Positions 37,905 to 46,294 are shown, counted from the first letter of the stretch. The stretch: DNA of 64,000 nt from Clavibacter capsici (GCF_001280205.1 NZ_CP012575.1:81550-145549), one strand, 5' to 3'. The notes: generated by a model not told the origin, from the sequence alone. Numbers and translations are program-made.

Positions 37905-38342
37905 ATGTCCCTGCTCCAGACGATGACGTCGCCTCTCGCTCTTCGCAAGGCCAAGGCCCGCGCCAAGTTGCTCGCACGTGAAGATCGCCTCCTCAAGGCT
38001 GACCTCGTGCGCATGCGCCAGGAAGCCGGCCTCACGCAAGCGATGGTCGGCGAGCTCATGGGCACGAGCCAGCAGGCGGTCAACAAGATCGAGCGCTACG
38101 ACTCCGACCCCAAGCTCTCGACCCTCCGCCGCTACGCCAATGCAGTCGGCGCACTGGTGGAGCACCGTGCTACCCCGGACGTCGGCCAGTCCCTCAGCGC
38201 CGCCTCTGCCACCCGCTGGGAGAACCTGTCCGGCGTCACTTCCGCGACCTTTGCCACCGAGCTGGTGGTCCGCTCGGTGACTATGGCGGGCTGGATGGGC
38301 TCCAAGTCCGCCCACCTTCGCGTCCCGACGCGCGCAGCCTGA
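37905..38342 (+). CDS. HigA-like XRE antitoxin
   Basis: The 145-residue product has an HTH (LVRMRQEAGLTQAMVGELMGTSQQAVNKIERYDSDPKLSTLRRYANAVG, about residues 35-84). A 60-residue C-terminal extension ends TELVVRSVTMAGWMGSKSAHLRVPTRAA. In mycobacterial HigB1-HigA1-SecB trios the antitoxin carries a C-terminal chaperone-addiction segment; this tail could be its equivalent (inference). It is 7 bases from the SecB-like gene. Confidence 0.8.
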   Translation: MSLLQTMTSPLALRKAKARAKLLAREDRLLKADLVRMRQEAGLTQAMVGELMGTSQQAVNKIERYDSDPKLSTLRRYANAVGALVEHRATPDVGQSLSAASATRWENLSGVTSATFATELVVRSVTMAGWMGSKSAHLRVPTRAA

Positions 38343-38349
38343 CACCGCC

Positions 38350-38796
38350 ATGGCTGATCTGTCGCCGAAGGACGTAGAGCTCATCCACGCTCTCCTCGCC
38401 AGCTCGAAGCTGGAGTCGGTCGAGTGCCACGAGATGTCGGCATACCGAAACGATGAACCTCCAGAGCCGGACGCTCCGGAGGAGGGCACCGTCAACATCG
38501 CCGCTCAGTACAGGTACGACGACGGTAGCTTCGGGGTACGCCTCATCGCTCATGTCACGATCCCGGTCGGCAAGATCACGGTCAGCATGGCCGGCGAGTA
38601 CTCCATCGCAGACGAGTACTCCCCCTCGACGCGAACCGTCCAGCAGTTCTGCAACGAAGTGGCCATCATGTCTCTCTTCCCCTACCTCCGAGAAGCGGTC
38701 TCGACGGTCTCCGGGCGCGTGTTCGGCAAGCCCCTGTACTTGCCCATGGTCGACCGCGGCGAGATTACGCTCGACGTCCAGGACGTTCCCGCCTGA
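38350..38796 (+). CDS. SecB-like chaperone of the toxin-antitoxin module
   Basis: The 148-residue product has the SecB-like alternation of beta strands (EEGTVNIAAQYRYDDGSFGVRLIAHVTIPVGKITVSMAGEYSI) and then FCNEVAIMSLFPYLREAVSTVSGRVFGKPLYLPMVDRG, which matches the SecB helix with LFPYxREx(V/I) and the following LPxV. Actinobacteria lack the classic SecB export system; such proteins guard toxin-antitoxin-chaperone (TAC) operons such as Rv1955-Rv1957. It folds and stabilises the antitoxin in those systems. Confidence 0.8.
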   Translation: MADLSPKDVELIHALLASSKLESVECHEMSAYRNDEPPEPDAPEEGTVNIAAQYRYDDGSFGVRLIAHVTIPVGKITVSMAGEYSIADEYSPSTRTVQQFCNEVAIMSLFPYLREAVSTVSGRVFGKPLYLPMVDRGEITLDVQDVPA

Positions 38797-38916
38797 GCCT
38801 GCCCTCCGTGCCGTCCGGGCTCGTCGGATCGGCGCTCGGGTCGCAGCATGGGAAGGCGTCTCTCCCAGGCGCGGGACCTCCACAACCCGTACAATTACAG
38901 GTGAGCAGGGGGTCCT

Positions 38917-39126
38917 ATGAGCACCAAGATCACGCAGCGCAGCGCGCCGACGGCTGACGTCGAGCAGGGCATGGCGCTTGTCGAGAAGGCGCAGCAGCTC
39001 GCCGGTCACTTCCCGGACGCCGAGGCACTCGGTCGTGCCCGTCGCGTCCTCGAGGGAACGATGACCGAGGACGAGGCGCGCGCGGAGGTCGCGGCGAAGT
39101 ACGGGTTTTCCGTCCGCCAGCGCTGA
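38917..39126 (+). CDS. VbhA-like antitoxin of a Fic module
   Basis: The 69-residue helical protein precedes a Fic gene by 25 bases. Its second half, FPDAEALGRARRVLEGTMTEDEARAEVAAKYG, has the VbhA-type pattern. The inhibitory helix of VbhA carries S/T-x-x-x-E-G; the matching position here reads AQQLAG, so the Glu that blocks ATP positioning looks replaced by Ala. Either the protein inhibits differently or inhibition is weak. GGGGT before ATG 38917 is the likely ribosome site. Confidence 0.7.
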   Translation: MSTKITQRSAPTADVEQGMALVEKAQQLAGHFPDAEALGRARRVLEGTMTEDEARAEVAAKYGFSVRQR

Positions 39127-39151
39127 GCGCCGGCGTCGCCCTGACGATCCC

Positions 39152-39988
39152 ATGAGCGTCGACGACAAGTACACGTACCCGGGCAGCGGCGGCGTCCTCA
39201 TCAACGCAGCGGGCATCCGCGACCACGCGCAGCTCGACGCGGCCATGAACGACGTCGCGTCGTTCGTGCTTGCGAAGATCTACACCGAGCCTGCCCCGGA
39301 GCGACTTGACCTCGAGTACCTCCGCGGCATCCACGTGCGCATGTTCGGGGATCTCCTCCCGGCGATCGCGGGTCGGATCCGCGACGTCGACGTCCAGGCG
39401 ACGGGGACCGGGATCCCGTACTGCAGGCCGGACTTCATCGAGGCCAACCTCGACACACTGTTCCGCAAGCTCGAGCGCGAGGACTACCTCACCGGCCTCG
39501 ACGCCGACACCTTCACCGAGCGTCTCGCTGACCGCTGGGGCGAGCTCTCGGCGATCCATCCGTGGCGTGACGGCAACACCCGCAGCCAGTCCATGTTCGT
39601 GGCCGTGCTCGCGCAGCGGGCCGGCCGTCCGATCGACTGGGCGAGCATCGACGTCGACGAGCTCCGCCACCACCGCCTACAGGCGATCGCCGGCACCGAC
39701 CGTCCTCTCGCCGCATACCTCCGGGCGCACCTGATCGACTCCGCGCCCACCAGAGGCCCCGAGGGCTCGCCGCCGCTCGGCGCCGCGCGCGCCGCTGACC
39801 GGCGCAACGAGCCGGCCCGCGACTGCGACGAGACGGCCTACAGCCGCCGCGAGCTCGCCGAGCGCGAGATGCTCCGCGCGGCCGGCATCGACCCCAACGA
39901 TCGCAGCACGCCGCATCGCGACTTGTCGACGATCGCGCGATCCCCTGAGCCTCCTCGTGCTCGAGGGGACGAAGGCCGCGAGCGATAG
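39152..39988 (+). CDS. Fic/VbhT-like AMP-transferase domain protein
   Basis: The 278-residue protein carries the Fic motif as HPWRDGNTR at 136-144 (consensus HPFx[D/E]GNxR; His and Arg kept, Phe replaced by Trp). Fic enzymes transfer AMP from ATP to target hydroxyl groups. The N-terminus (YTYPGSGGVLIN) and overall shape match VbhT-type Fic toxins of plasmids. The C-terminal 80 residues are charged and probably flexible. It is the toxin half of the pair with 38917. Confidence 0.9.
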   Translation: MSVDDKYTYPGSGGVLINAAGIRDHAQLDAAMNDVASFVLAKIYTEPAPERLDLEYLRGIHVRMFGDLLPAIAGRIRDVDVQATGTGIPYCRPDFIEANLDTLFRKLEREDYLTGLDADTFTERLADRWGELSAIHPWRDGNTRSQSMFVAVLAQRAGRPIDWASIDVDELRHHRLQAIAGTDRPLAAYLRAHLIDSAPTRGPEGSPPLGAARAADRRNEPARDCDETAYSRRELAEREMLRAAGIDPNDRSTPHRDLSTIARSPEPPRARGDEGRER

Positions 39989-40049
39989 CAGGCAGGCCGC
40001 AGGTCGACGCGCACTGGCTGGAGCGTCCTGGCCATGTCCCGCGCCCTGC

Positions 40050-40077
40050 TGGGTGTGCCAGTGAGCCAGCACACCCA
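40050..40077 (+). terminator. Hairpin after the Fic gene
   Basis: A perfect 9-bp stem (40050-40058 with 40069-40077) encloses a 10-base loop between the convergent Fic gene and the gene ending at 40085. There is no clear U-tract. Confidence 0.55.
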
Positions 40078-40084
40078 CCAGGGC

Positions 40085-40474
40085 CTACGTCCCTGGGACC
40101 GCGAGGACGAGGCCTATCTCCGCGAAGACGACGTGCGCGTCGGTAGGCACCGTGGTCACGAACCAGGGCTCCCCGACTACCTCACCGCGGCGTAGCTCCC
40201 ATCGGTTCCCGAAGCCGCGCTTGACGTCAGTGGGCTCCTCGCCGCGGAGGCCGACGAGCGCCTCCATGTGCAGCGTGGCGTCGGCGTTGGGCCACGCGCG
40301 TCCGGTGGTGGGGAGTGTGAGCGTGAAGGCGAGGACGTCGGCCGCGTCGGGATCGAGATCCCGAGCGCGCACGACCGTGACCTTGTCGACGGCGACCCAG
40401 GTGATGGGTCCGCGGCCGATCTCCACGCTGAAGTCGTGGCCGGTGAGGTCCCTGCAGGGGCGTGGATACGTCAT
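40085..40474 (-). CDS. Unknown 129-residue protein
   Basis: ATG 40474 overlaps the stop of the upstream gene (TGATGA), so the two are coupled. The product is mostly beta strand (RGPITWVAVDKVTVVRARDLDPDAADVLAFTLTLPTTGRAW ... AHVVFAEIGLVLAVPGT). It has no family I recognise. The long open frame that extends to 41044 reads into the duplicated leader region and is not used. Confidence 0.65.
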   Translation of the reverse strand: MTYPRPCRDLTGHDFSVEIGRGPITWVAVDKVTVVRARDLDPDAADVLAFTLTLPTTGRAWPNADATLHMEALVGLRGEEPTDVKRGFGNRWELRRGEVVGEPWFVTTVPTDAHVVFAEIGLVLAVPGT

Positions 40475-40773
40475 CAGCGCAGTGTCCGTCGGAGGCCCTC
40501 GGACAGCTGCTTGGTGACCTCTCCGAGCACGCCGGCGCCGAACATCTGCGCCGACCAGAACGCCCGCTCGTCGCCGTCGTACGGGCAGATGTAGACCAGG
40601 ACGGTGTCCGGGCCGTCGAACTTGACGACCTCGAGGAGTGCGCGCTGCTGCAGAGGGCCGGCAGGCGATACCTGCTCGGAGGCGCGGACAGTAAGAAGTT
40701 GCCCGTCGTAGGTGACTGTCAGAGGGTCTTTTCGAATGCGGTTGACAAGGTCGTCCGTGAGTATGTATTCCAT
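40474..40773 (-). CDS. Small protein, paralogue of the gene at 44173
   Basis: The 99-residue product (MEYILTDDLVNRIRKDPLTVTYDGQLLTVRASEQVS ... FWSAQMFGAGVLGEV) aligns with the protein at 44173-44493. Both lie divergently just upstream of the two conserved leader regions (before parB-like and ardC), so the leader and this gene were duplicated together. Function unknown. Confidence 0.75.
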   Translation of the reverse strand: MEYILTDDLVNRIRKDPLTVTYDGQLLTVRASEQVSPAGPLQQRALLEVVKFDGPDTVLVYICPYDGDERAFWSAQMFGAGVLGEVTKQLSEGLRRTLR

Positions 40774-40949
40774 ACCTGCACGATATGCAATGCGGGTCGG
40801 GCCGGGAATCCCTCAAACGAGGGTGTTCACTTCGGGGTGGATTCGTCGGGTGGGCTGTCTCAGGTGTGCGTGGGTGATGCTCGGGTGGAGCCGCGATGCG
40901 GCGCTGTTGGTCTGATCTGTGCCGCTGCGCGGCGCTGTCTGTCTCATCT

Positions 40950-41229
40950 GAGCCGCTGCGCGGCGCCCCTCTCTGGGCCCTACGGGCCCGTTTTTTGGCC
41001 GTGAAGCCTTCGGCGGCTCGGTCGCTGCGCTCCCTCGTAGCCACCTGCGGGCTCCGCGCAAGCGGCTGCGCCGCCGGCTCCTCCGAGATTTTCGGGACGC
41101 GGTCCCAAGCTCCCTTATTTCGCCCCGAAATTCTCTCCCCCGCCGCCCTACGGGTTGCACTACGCCCTCCGGTCGCTAAGGCGTAAAAACGCCTTCACGG
41201 CAAAAAAACGAGTGGAAGAGAGAACACAC
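40950..41229 (+). promoter_or_regulatory. Duplicated leader upstream of the ParB-like gene, copy A
   Basis: This segment matches 44630-44889, before ardC. The best part, 41058-41130, has only two differences over 73 bases. It contains an inverted TTTCGGG...CCCGAAA pair around CTTATTT, and close to the start codon a 6-bp hairpin (41178-41183 with 41190-41195). Conserved non-coding leaders before several leading-region genes are known from conjugative plasmids, where single-stranded promoters such as Frpo act on entering DNA; that role here is inferred. Confidence 0.7.
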
Positions 41230-42780
41230 GTGACGATTACCGAGAACACCACCAGCCCCGTCGGGGTCATCGAGTACCTGGACCCGAATGCGCTCATCAT
41301 CGAGGAGAACGTGCGTCCCAGCGCGGACCTCGACCGTGAGTTCGTGCAGAGCATCAAGGCGAACGGCGTCCTGACGCCGGTCCGTGCTCGCCGAGACGGC
41401 GAGGGGCGTGTGCTTGTCCGGGCCGGACAGCGCCGCACCCTCGCCGCGCGGGAGGTCGGCCTGGCGACGATGCCCGTTCACATCATCGAGGGCGACGAGG
41501 CCACCACCGAGCGGATCGTGCAGCAGCTCGTCGAGAACGACCAGCGCCTGGCGCTCACGGACGCGGAGCGCACGGTCGCGTTCAAGCAGCTGCAGTTCGA
41601 GGGGCTGAGCGCCACGGCGATCTCCAAGCGCACCGGCACCGGGGCGAGGACCGTCAAGAAGACGCTCGCGGTCGCGAACACGCCCTCCGCGGCCGCGGCG
41701 CTCACCGACCACCAGCTGACCCTCGACCAGGCCGCCGCGCTCGTCGAGTTCGACGAGTACCCGAAGGTCCAGGCTCGCCTCATCGAGACCGTGCGAACGA
41801 ATCCCGGTCGGTTCGCCCATGAGCTGCGGTTCGCGCAAAACGAGCTGGCCCGGAAGAAGGCGGTCCAGGCCGTGATCGTGGACCACGAGAGCCGCGGCTA
41901 CGTGATCGTGGATCCGGAGAAGCCGGAGCACGCCGGGTTCGTGCCCGTTCGCGACCTGGTGACGGCGGACGGCGGTGACGCGCTCCTGACCGCGGAGAAG
42001 ATGGACACCCTCGACGGTCTCGGCGTCCGGGTGATCGCGTACCTGCGCGACCCTGAGCCGGTGTACTACCTCCGTGACCCCGAGGCCGTCGGCTACCGCC
42101 GCGACGAGACCACCGCAACGGCCACGAGCGCGGGCTGCATGTCGGAGGAGCAGAAGGCCGAGCAGAAGGCCGAACGTCGCAGGGTCATCGCCAACAACAA
42201 GGCATGGGACTCCGCTGAGAGCGTGCGGCGCGAGTTCGTGGCCGCGCTCGTGAAGCGACGGGCGCTCCCGAAGGACGCCGCCAGCGTCATCGCGGCCGGG
42301 CTCACCACCCACCGCTACGAGGTCGGCCGCGCCATGCAGGTCGGCAGCGCGCTCGCGCACGAGTTCCTCGGTGTCGAGTGTGAGCGCGGCTACTACAGCG
42401 ACTCCCTCGGGCAGTACGCCGCGGCCACGCCCACGAAGGCGCAGCACGTCGCCCTCGCCGTGGTCCTCGGCGGCATCGAGGCGTCCATGAGCCGCGAGTC
42501 GTGGCGGAACCCGGACGCCACGGCGGCCGCCTACCTCCGGCAGCTCGTCACATGGGGGTACAACCTCAGCGTGGTCGAGCAGATCATCACCGACCTGGAC
42601 GAGAAGCGCCGCGCGGACCGCGACACCGTTAACGCAGCCGACGCGTCCGAGAAGGACGCCCCCGAGCCCGAGACGGACATGGTGGGGCCCGCATTGGACA
42701 CGGCGGCCGTCGAGGACCGCCCCGAGCCCCTCGCCGCGGATCCCGCCGACCCAGAGGTCGACCCGGCCGAGGCCGCGTAG
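41230..42780 (+). CDS. ParB/RepB-family protein of plasmid type
   Basis: GTG 41230 follows a GGAAGAGAG ribosome site. The 516-residue protein has a ParB-type N-terminal nuclease/CTPase-like domain (VIEYLDPNALIIEENVRP ... VLTPVRARRDGEGRVLVRAGQRRTLAAREVG, about 10-85), a helix-turn-helix (LSATAISKRTGTGARTVKK, about 128-146) and a long C-terminal part ending in an acidic Pro-rich tail. In plasmid leading regions such ParB-like proteins accompany anti-restriction and SSB genes. It may act there rather than in partition, since no ParA is visible. Confidence 0.9.
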   Translation: MTITENTTSPVGVIEYLDPNALIIEENVRPSADLDREFVQSIKANGVLTPVRARRDGEGRVLVRAGQRRTLAAREVGLATMPVHIIEGDEATTERIVQQLVENDQRLALTDAERTVAFKQLQFEGLSATAISKRTGTGARTVKKTLAVANTPSAAAALTDHQLTLDQAAALVEFDEYPKVQARLIETVRTNPGRFAHELRFAQNELARKKAVQAVIVDHESRGYVIVDPEKPEHAGFVPVRDLVTADGGDALLTAEKMDTLDGLGVRVIAYLRDPEPVYYLRDPEAVGYRRDETTATATSAGCMSEEQKAEQKAERRRVIANNKAWDSAESVRREFVAALVKRRALPKDAASVIAAGLTTHRYEVGRAMQVGSALAHEFLGVECERGYYSDSLGQYAAATPTKAQHVALAVVLGGIEASMSRESWRNPDATAAAYLRQLVTWGYNLSVVEQIITDLDEKRRADRDTVNAADASEKDAPEPETDMVGPALDTAAVEDRPEPLAADPADPEVDPAEAA

Positions 42781-42810
42781 CCGCAGCGGGGTGCTCCCAC
42801 CCGGGAGCGC

Positions 42811-42885
42811 CCGCCCGCCGGGCACCACGGCCGCCCCGCCCGCCGGGCACCACGGCCGCCCCGCCCGCCCGGCACCACGGCCGCC
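42811..42885. repeat. 25-bp tandem repeat, 3 copies
   Basis: Three direct copies of a 25-bp GC-rich unit (CCGCCCGCCGGGCACCACGG plus 5 bases) occur at 42811-42835, 42836-42860 and 42861-42885, the last with one change. They lie 31 bases after the parB-like stop and may act as a terminator, slippage tract or binding array. Confidence 0.9.
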
Positions 42886-43022
42886 GCGGGCGCCCGGCGA
42901 GGGGAGATCCCCTCGCGCTCCCCCGCCTCCGACACCACTATCACGCGCGGACGCGCTGCTCGACACCTGGTGAAGCACGTGCGTACTTGCCAGTACGCCC
43001 GCCCGAAATGCGCCGCCATGAC

Positions 43023-43850
43023 CTATTCGTCGTCAGGTCTATTAATATTCTCGTCCAAGAGGTAAGTAGCATCTTTCTCGAATATTGTCCGAAACAGCTC
43101 TTGGTAAAGTGCTACATTGGCATCCGGCATGCTCCATTCGCCCGGAAAGATGGGAACGTCATTCATCGGCCAAATGAGCTGGGTGTCATCTTGGTACTCA
43201 TGGAGCATCCTTCGCAGACCCCGATTGATTGCCTCACTATCGGTGTAGGAGACGATGACCATCATGTTGAAGATACGTAGGGTGCACAGCATGGCGCGGA
43301 CGCTGCTCGGCGGTTCCGTCTCGTAGCCGATCTCCTTCGCCCAGTGCCCAGTTGCAAGGCCCCAATTCTCAGTAACCCCCACGGCCACTGTCCAGCCCTC
43401 AGGAAGCACCTCACCAGCCATAATGTCCGCTCGATGGGAATCGGGATACAAAGTGGCAGTTCTATTTTCCCAGATGCCTCGCATCATTGCGGTCTTTATG
43501 GCCCAGCGAGTGAATGCTTGTGCGCTCCAGGCGTCTAAAATAACATTGTTGTTAGTGCTAATACCCATAATGAAGTACTTGAGGTAGTTTTCAAGTGCGC
43601 TCATCCATTCATTGTTGCACGGCGCACACACAACCTTCACGCGCTGCCTCAGGAACGGCTCATTGAGAAATGTCTCGGTCGAGACGACTTCGCCGTCAGC
43701 AGCTAAGACCTTCTTGCGAAGTCGGTTGGTCTCCCCTGGCTGCGGCCCGAGTAGCTTATAAAGCCAGTCCGGGAGAATATGTTCACGCGTAAGGGGTCGT
43801 CCGTCGCAGAAGAAGCAGGCGGGTGTTTCTTGTTTCGGTTGTTTGGGCAA
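43023..43850 (-). CDS. HNH-like nuclease domain protein
   Basis: The 275-residue protein has CFFCDGRPLTREHILPDWL at the start and VCAPCNNEWMSALE at about 72-86. This C-x2-C ... E-H-x-x-P-x-W ... C-x2-C-N pattern is that of HNH-type zinc nucleases. The rest is a helical and beta domain without a known name. It is AT-richer than both flanking genes and points the opposite way, so it was probably inserted between the parB-like and ardC units. A defence or anti-phage role is possible. Confidence 0.7.
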   Translation of the reverse strand: MPKQPKQETPACFFCDGRPLTREHILPDWLYKLLGPQPGETNRLRKKVLAADGEVVSTETFLNEPFLRQRVKVVCAPCNNEWMSALENYLKYFIMGISTNNNVILDAWSAQAFTRWAIKTAMMRGIWENRTATLYPDSHRADIMAGEVLPEGWTVAVGVTENWGLATGHWAKEIGYETEPPSSVRAMLCTLRIFNMMVIVSYTDSEAINRGLRRMLHEYQDDTQLIWPMNDVPIFPGEWSMPDANVALYQELFRTIFEKDATYLLDENINRPDDE

Positions 43851-44172
43851 AACGTGTCCTTCGGTGCGTCACGTCTAAGTAAATAAGTCGGGTAGGTCAA
43901 GCATGCCTCCTCTTCTCCGACAGCGAGAGCTAAGTTCTTCGCTCTGCTACCCCCAATCGAGGGTGCACAGCGCTTCACCCGGCCCGCGCGGTCGCTGCAC
44001 GACGGGCGGCTCGCGAACCTGCTGAAACGCGACGAACGCCTAGGTAAGGAGCCCGACAAGGACGGCGAATAGCGGCTGCACGCCGTCGATGACGCGTATG
44101 GCCGTCCGCGAGCGGATCTACACGATCGCGACCACCACGGCGGCGAGCGGGCGGCCAGCACGGCCGCGTGGA
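43851..44172. other. Spacer between the HNH gene and the next gene
   Basis: Bases 43851-43900 hold the promoter side of the HNH gene. The remainder has open plus-strand frames rich in Arg and Asp but interrupted by stops, like a small decayed gene. I see no complete gene. Confidence 0.4.
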
Positions 44173-44493
44173 TCAGCTGCGCTCTCCCAGGACCGCGGCG
44201 ATGCCATCCATGAGCGTGCGCGACCCCCACCCGAGCAGGCCGACGTCGAACATCCGCGCCGTGAAGAAGAGCCGTTGGTCCACGGAGTCTCGGGCGATGT
44301 ACGCCACCACGTCGCCGCCGTGCACCACCTCGAGCTCCGCGTGCCGGTCGTACCGCTCGAACTGCTCGAGGCGGGACACCCGCGCCGACGCCTGCACCAC
44401 GAGCGCGAGGCCGCGGTACGCCACGTGCACTGGCTCCTCGCGGATCCGCTGCACCTGGTCGTCCGTCATGAGGTAGTCCACGCCGACGACCAT
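44173..44493 (-). CDS. Small protein, paralogue of the gene at 40474
   Basis: ATG 44493 gives 106 residues (MVVGVDYLMTDDQVQRIREEPVHVAYRGLALVVQASARVS ...). It aligns with the 99-residue protein at 40474-40773 through both the TDDxVxRIR start and the F(W/F)(S/T)A(Q/R)MF segment near the end. It lies divergently from ardC behind leader copy B. Function unknown. Confidence 0.75.
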   Translation of the reverse strand: MVVGVDYLMTDDQVQRIREEPVHVAYRGLALVVQASARVSRLEQFERYDRHAELEVVHGGDVVAYIARDSVDQRLFFTARMFDVGLLGWGSRTLMDGIAAVLGERS

Positions 44494-44629
44494 ACGGCCG
44501 CCGGCGCCACCGGCCGCTGCCCGCGTCGACGCCGTGGACTCCCCCGTCGACGCCGCCCTGTGGAGGGACCGGTGGTGCGCCGCGTGGCGCCGCGCGCGGC
44601 TCGGCCGCGCTGGTCGCTGCGCTCCATCG

Positions 44630-44889
44630 GAGCCGCTGCGCGGCACAACTACGGACCCTGCGGGCCCGTTCTTATGCCGTGAAGCCTTCGGCAGTGTGCG
44701 GTCGGCCGGCTGGAGCGCAAGCGGCTGCGCCGCCGGCTCCTCCGAGACTTTCGGGACGCGGTCGCAAGCTCCCTTATTTCGCCCCGAAACTCTCTCCCCA
44801 CCGCCCTACCGGGTTGCACTCCACCCGACCTCCCTAGAAGGCGACAAGCGCCTTCACGGCAAAAGAACGAGGAGGAGAAGAAGAAAGAT
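44630..44889 (+). promoter_or_regulatory. Duplicated leader upstream of ardC, copy B
   Basis: It matches copy A (40950-41229), with the near-identical core at 44717-44789 and the conserved hairpin at 44838-44843/44849-44854 just before the ribosome site (GGAGGAG at 44870). Sequence and spacing to the start codon are kept although the two genes are unrelated, which points to shared regulation. Confidence 0.7.
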
Positions 44890-45792
44890 ATGACTACCAG
44901 CACCGTCGCACCTCGCAAGACCAAGACCCCGCGGAAAAGCCCCGAGGAACGCAAGGCCCAGGCCGAGGCGCTTCACGCGAGCATCGCGACCCAAATCGAC
45001 GCGCTGCGCAACAGCGACGAATGGCGCCGCTACCTCGACCGCGTGCGCGACTTCCACCAGTACAGCATCGGGAATCTACTGCTCATCATGCAGCAGTGCC
45101 CCCACGCCCGCGCCGTCGCGGGTTTCCGGCAGTGGCAGGCCCGTGGCCGTCAGGTTCGGAAAGGCGAAAAGGCCATCCGCATTTTCGGATACAGCCAGAA
45201 GAAGGTCACCGAGGAGGATGCGCAGGGTGAGGAGATCGAACGCCGCATCCCCCGGTTCCCGGTCCTGTCGGTCTTCGACGTGAGCCAGACGGATCCCGTC
45301 GACGGCGTGGAGGACGCCGAACTCGTGCACGACCTCACCGGCACCACCGATCACGGCGTGATCGACGACCTGACGACGTTCCTCGCCGCCGAGGGCTGGA
45401 CGGTCGCCCGCGAGTACCTCGACGGGGAGAGGAAGGGCTACGCCCGCCCCAGCGACCGATCCGTCGTCGTCGAGGTCGACGTCGCCCCCGAGCAGGCCGC
45501 GAAGACCCTCATCCACGAGACCGCCCACGTCGTCCTCGGCCACACCGACGACCTGGCCGGGTACTGGGGGCACCGCGGCATCCACGAGACCGAGGCCGAG
45601 TCCGTCGCCTACGTCGTGGCCGGGCTGCTCGGCTTCGACACCAGCGCCTACAGCATCGGCTACATCGCCGGATGGGCCGACTGCGACGCCGAACTCGTCA
45701 AGAACACGGCCACCCGCGTCCTCGCGGCCGCTCACCGCATCGCCGCCGTCCTCGACCCGGACGACCCCCACGACGCCCCCGCGGCCGCGTGA
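44890..45792 (+). CDS. ardC: ArdC-like anti-restriction protein
   Basis: The 300-residue protein has the ArdC N-terminal ssDNA-binding domain (about 20-150; FHQYSIGNLLLIMQQCPHARAVAGFRQWQARGRQVRKGEKAI) and a zinc-peptidase-like C-terminus with HETAH at 209-213 and HETEAESVAY at about 230. ArdC protects incoming plasmid single strands from restriction. The ATG follows a strong GGAGGAG site. It is the second gene of the leading region behind a shared leader. Confidence 0.9.
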   Translation: MTTSTVAPRKTKTPRKSPEERKAQAEALHASIATQIDALRNSDEWRRYLDRVRDFHQYSIGNLLLIMQQCPHARAVAGFRQWQARGRQVRKGEKAIRIFGYSQKKVTEEDAQGEEIERRIPRFPVLSVFDVSQTDPVDGVEDAELVHDLTGTTDHGVIDDLTTFLAAEGWTVAREYLDGERKGYARPSDRSVVVEVDVAPEQAAKTLIHETAHVVLGHTDDLAGYWGHRGIHETEAESVAYVVAGLLGFDTSAYSIGYIAGWADCDAELVKNTATRVLAAAHRIAAVLDPDDPHDAPAAA

Positions 45793-46294
45793 CCGGGGCT
45801 CCCGGCCGGTCCGGTTGGGCCGGCCGGGAGGGCCGCGGTTCCGGCTACGTCGCGCGGACCTATGCTGGCCGCCCGGCGAACGCCGGCGAGAGGGCGGGCA
45901 GCGACGACCTGGTGAGAAGTGCGCAGCAGGCTCCCGAGAGCGGCCGCCCGTTGTCGAAAGCACCGGACCAGAGCGCTGATGGATATCCAGCCCTCCCGCA
46001 GTCATTCACCCCCCCAATGTCACCGATCACAGTCCCCACGTCGGTCACAGATTCATGTGAGGGATGCGCGCACAACAGTCCCCTGTACCACGCAAGGTAC
46101 TAATTAGTACGCCGCGGGAAGGTTTCAGGGGGGCCCGCGCACGGTAGGGCTAGATATGTATTTCAAGCACGAGGGAAATACACCAGATTCCCAAGGAAAA
46201 AATGCCCCCAAAGTATTGCCCTCAGCGCCCCCGATGCCGTATTGTTCTATATATGGAAAGCAACCGCAGCGGCAACGACGAGAACGGAGCTCCG
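45793..46294. other. Promoter region of the SSB/nuclease operon
   Basis: Two GC-rich inverted stretches follow ardC (45796-45842, with CCGGCCGG cores) and may terminate it. From 46090 the DNA becomes AT-rich, as in a promoter. The 46253-46294 stretch has an ATG in frame with the small peptide gene that follows. No other gene is seen. Confidence 0.5.

Noticed and set aside
40085..41044. 319-residue minus-strand ORF as one gene
   Set aside because: Only the part from ATG 40474 is protein-like; the upstream part is antisense to the next gene and to the duplicated leader.
42811..42885. CRISPR array
   Set aside because: The 25-bp units are directly adjacent with no spacers, and no cas genes are visible anywhere in the window.
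41176..42978. 600-residue open frame on the strand opposite the ParB-like gene
   Set aside because: It is an antisense frame held open by high GC at third positions; the plus strand has clear ParB domains and a ribosome site.
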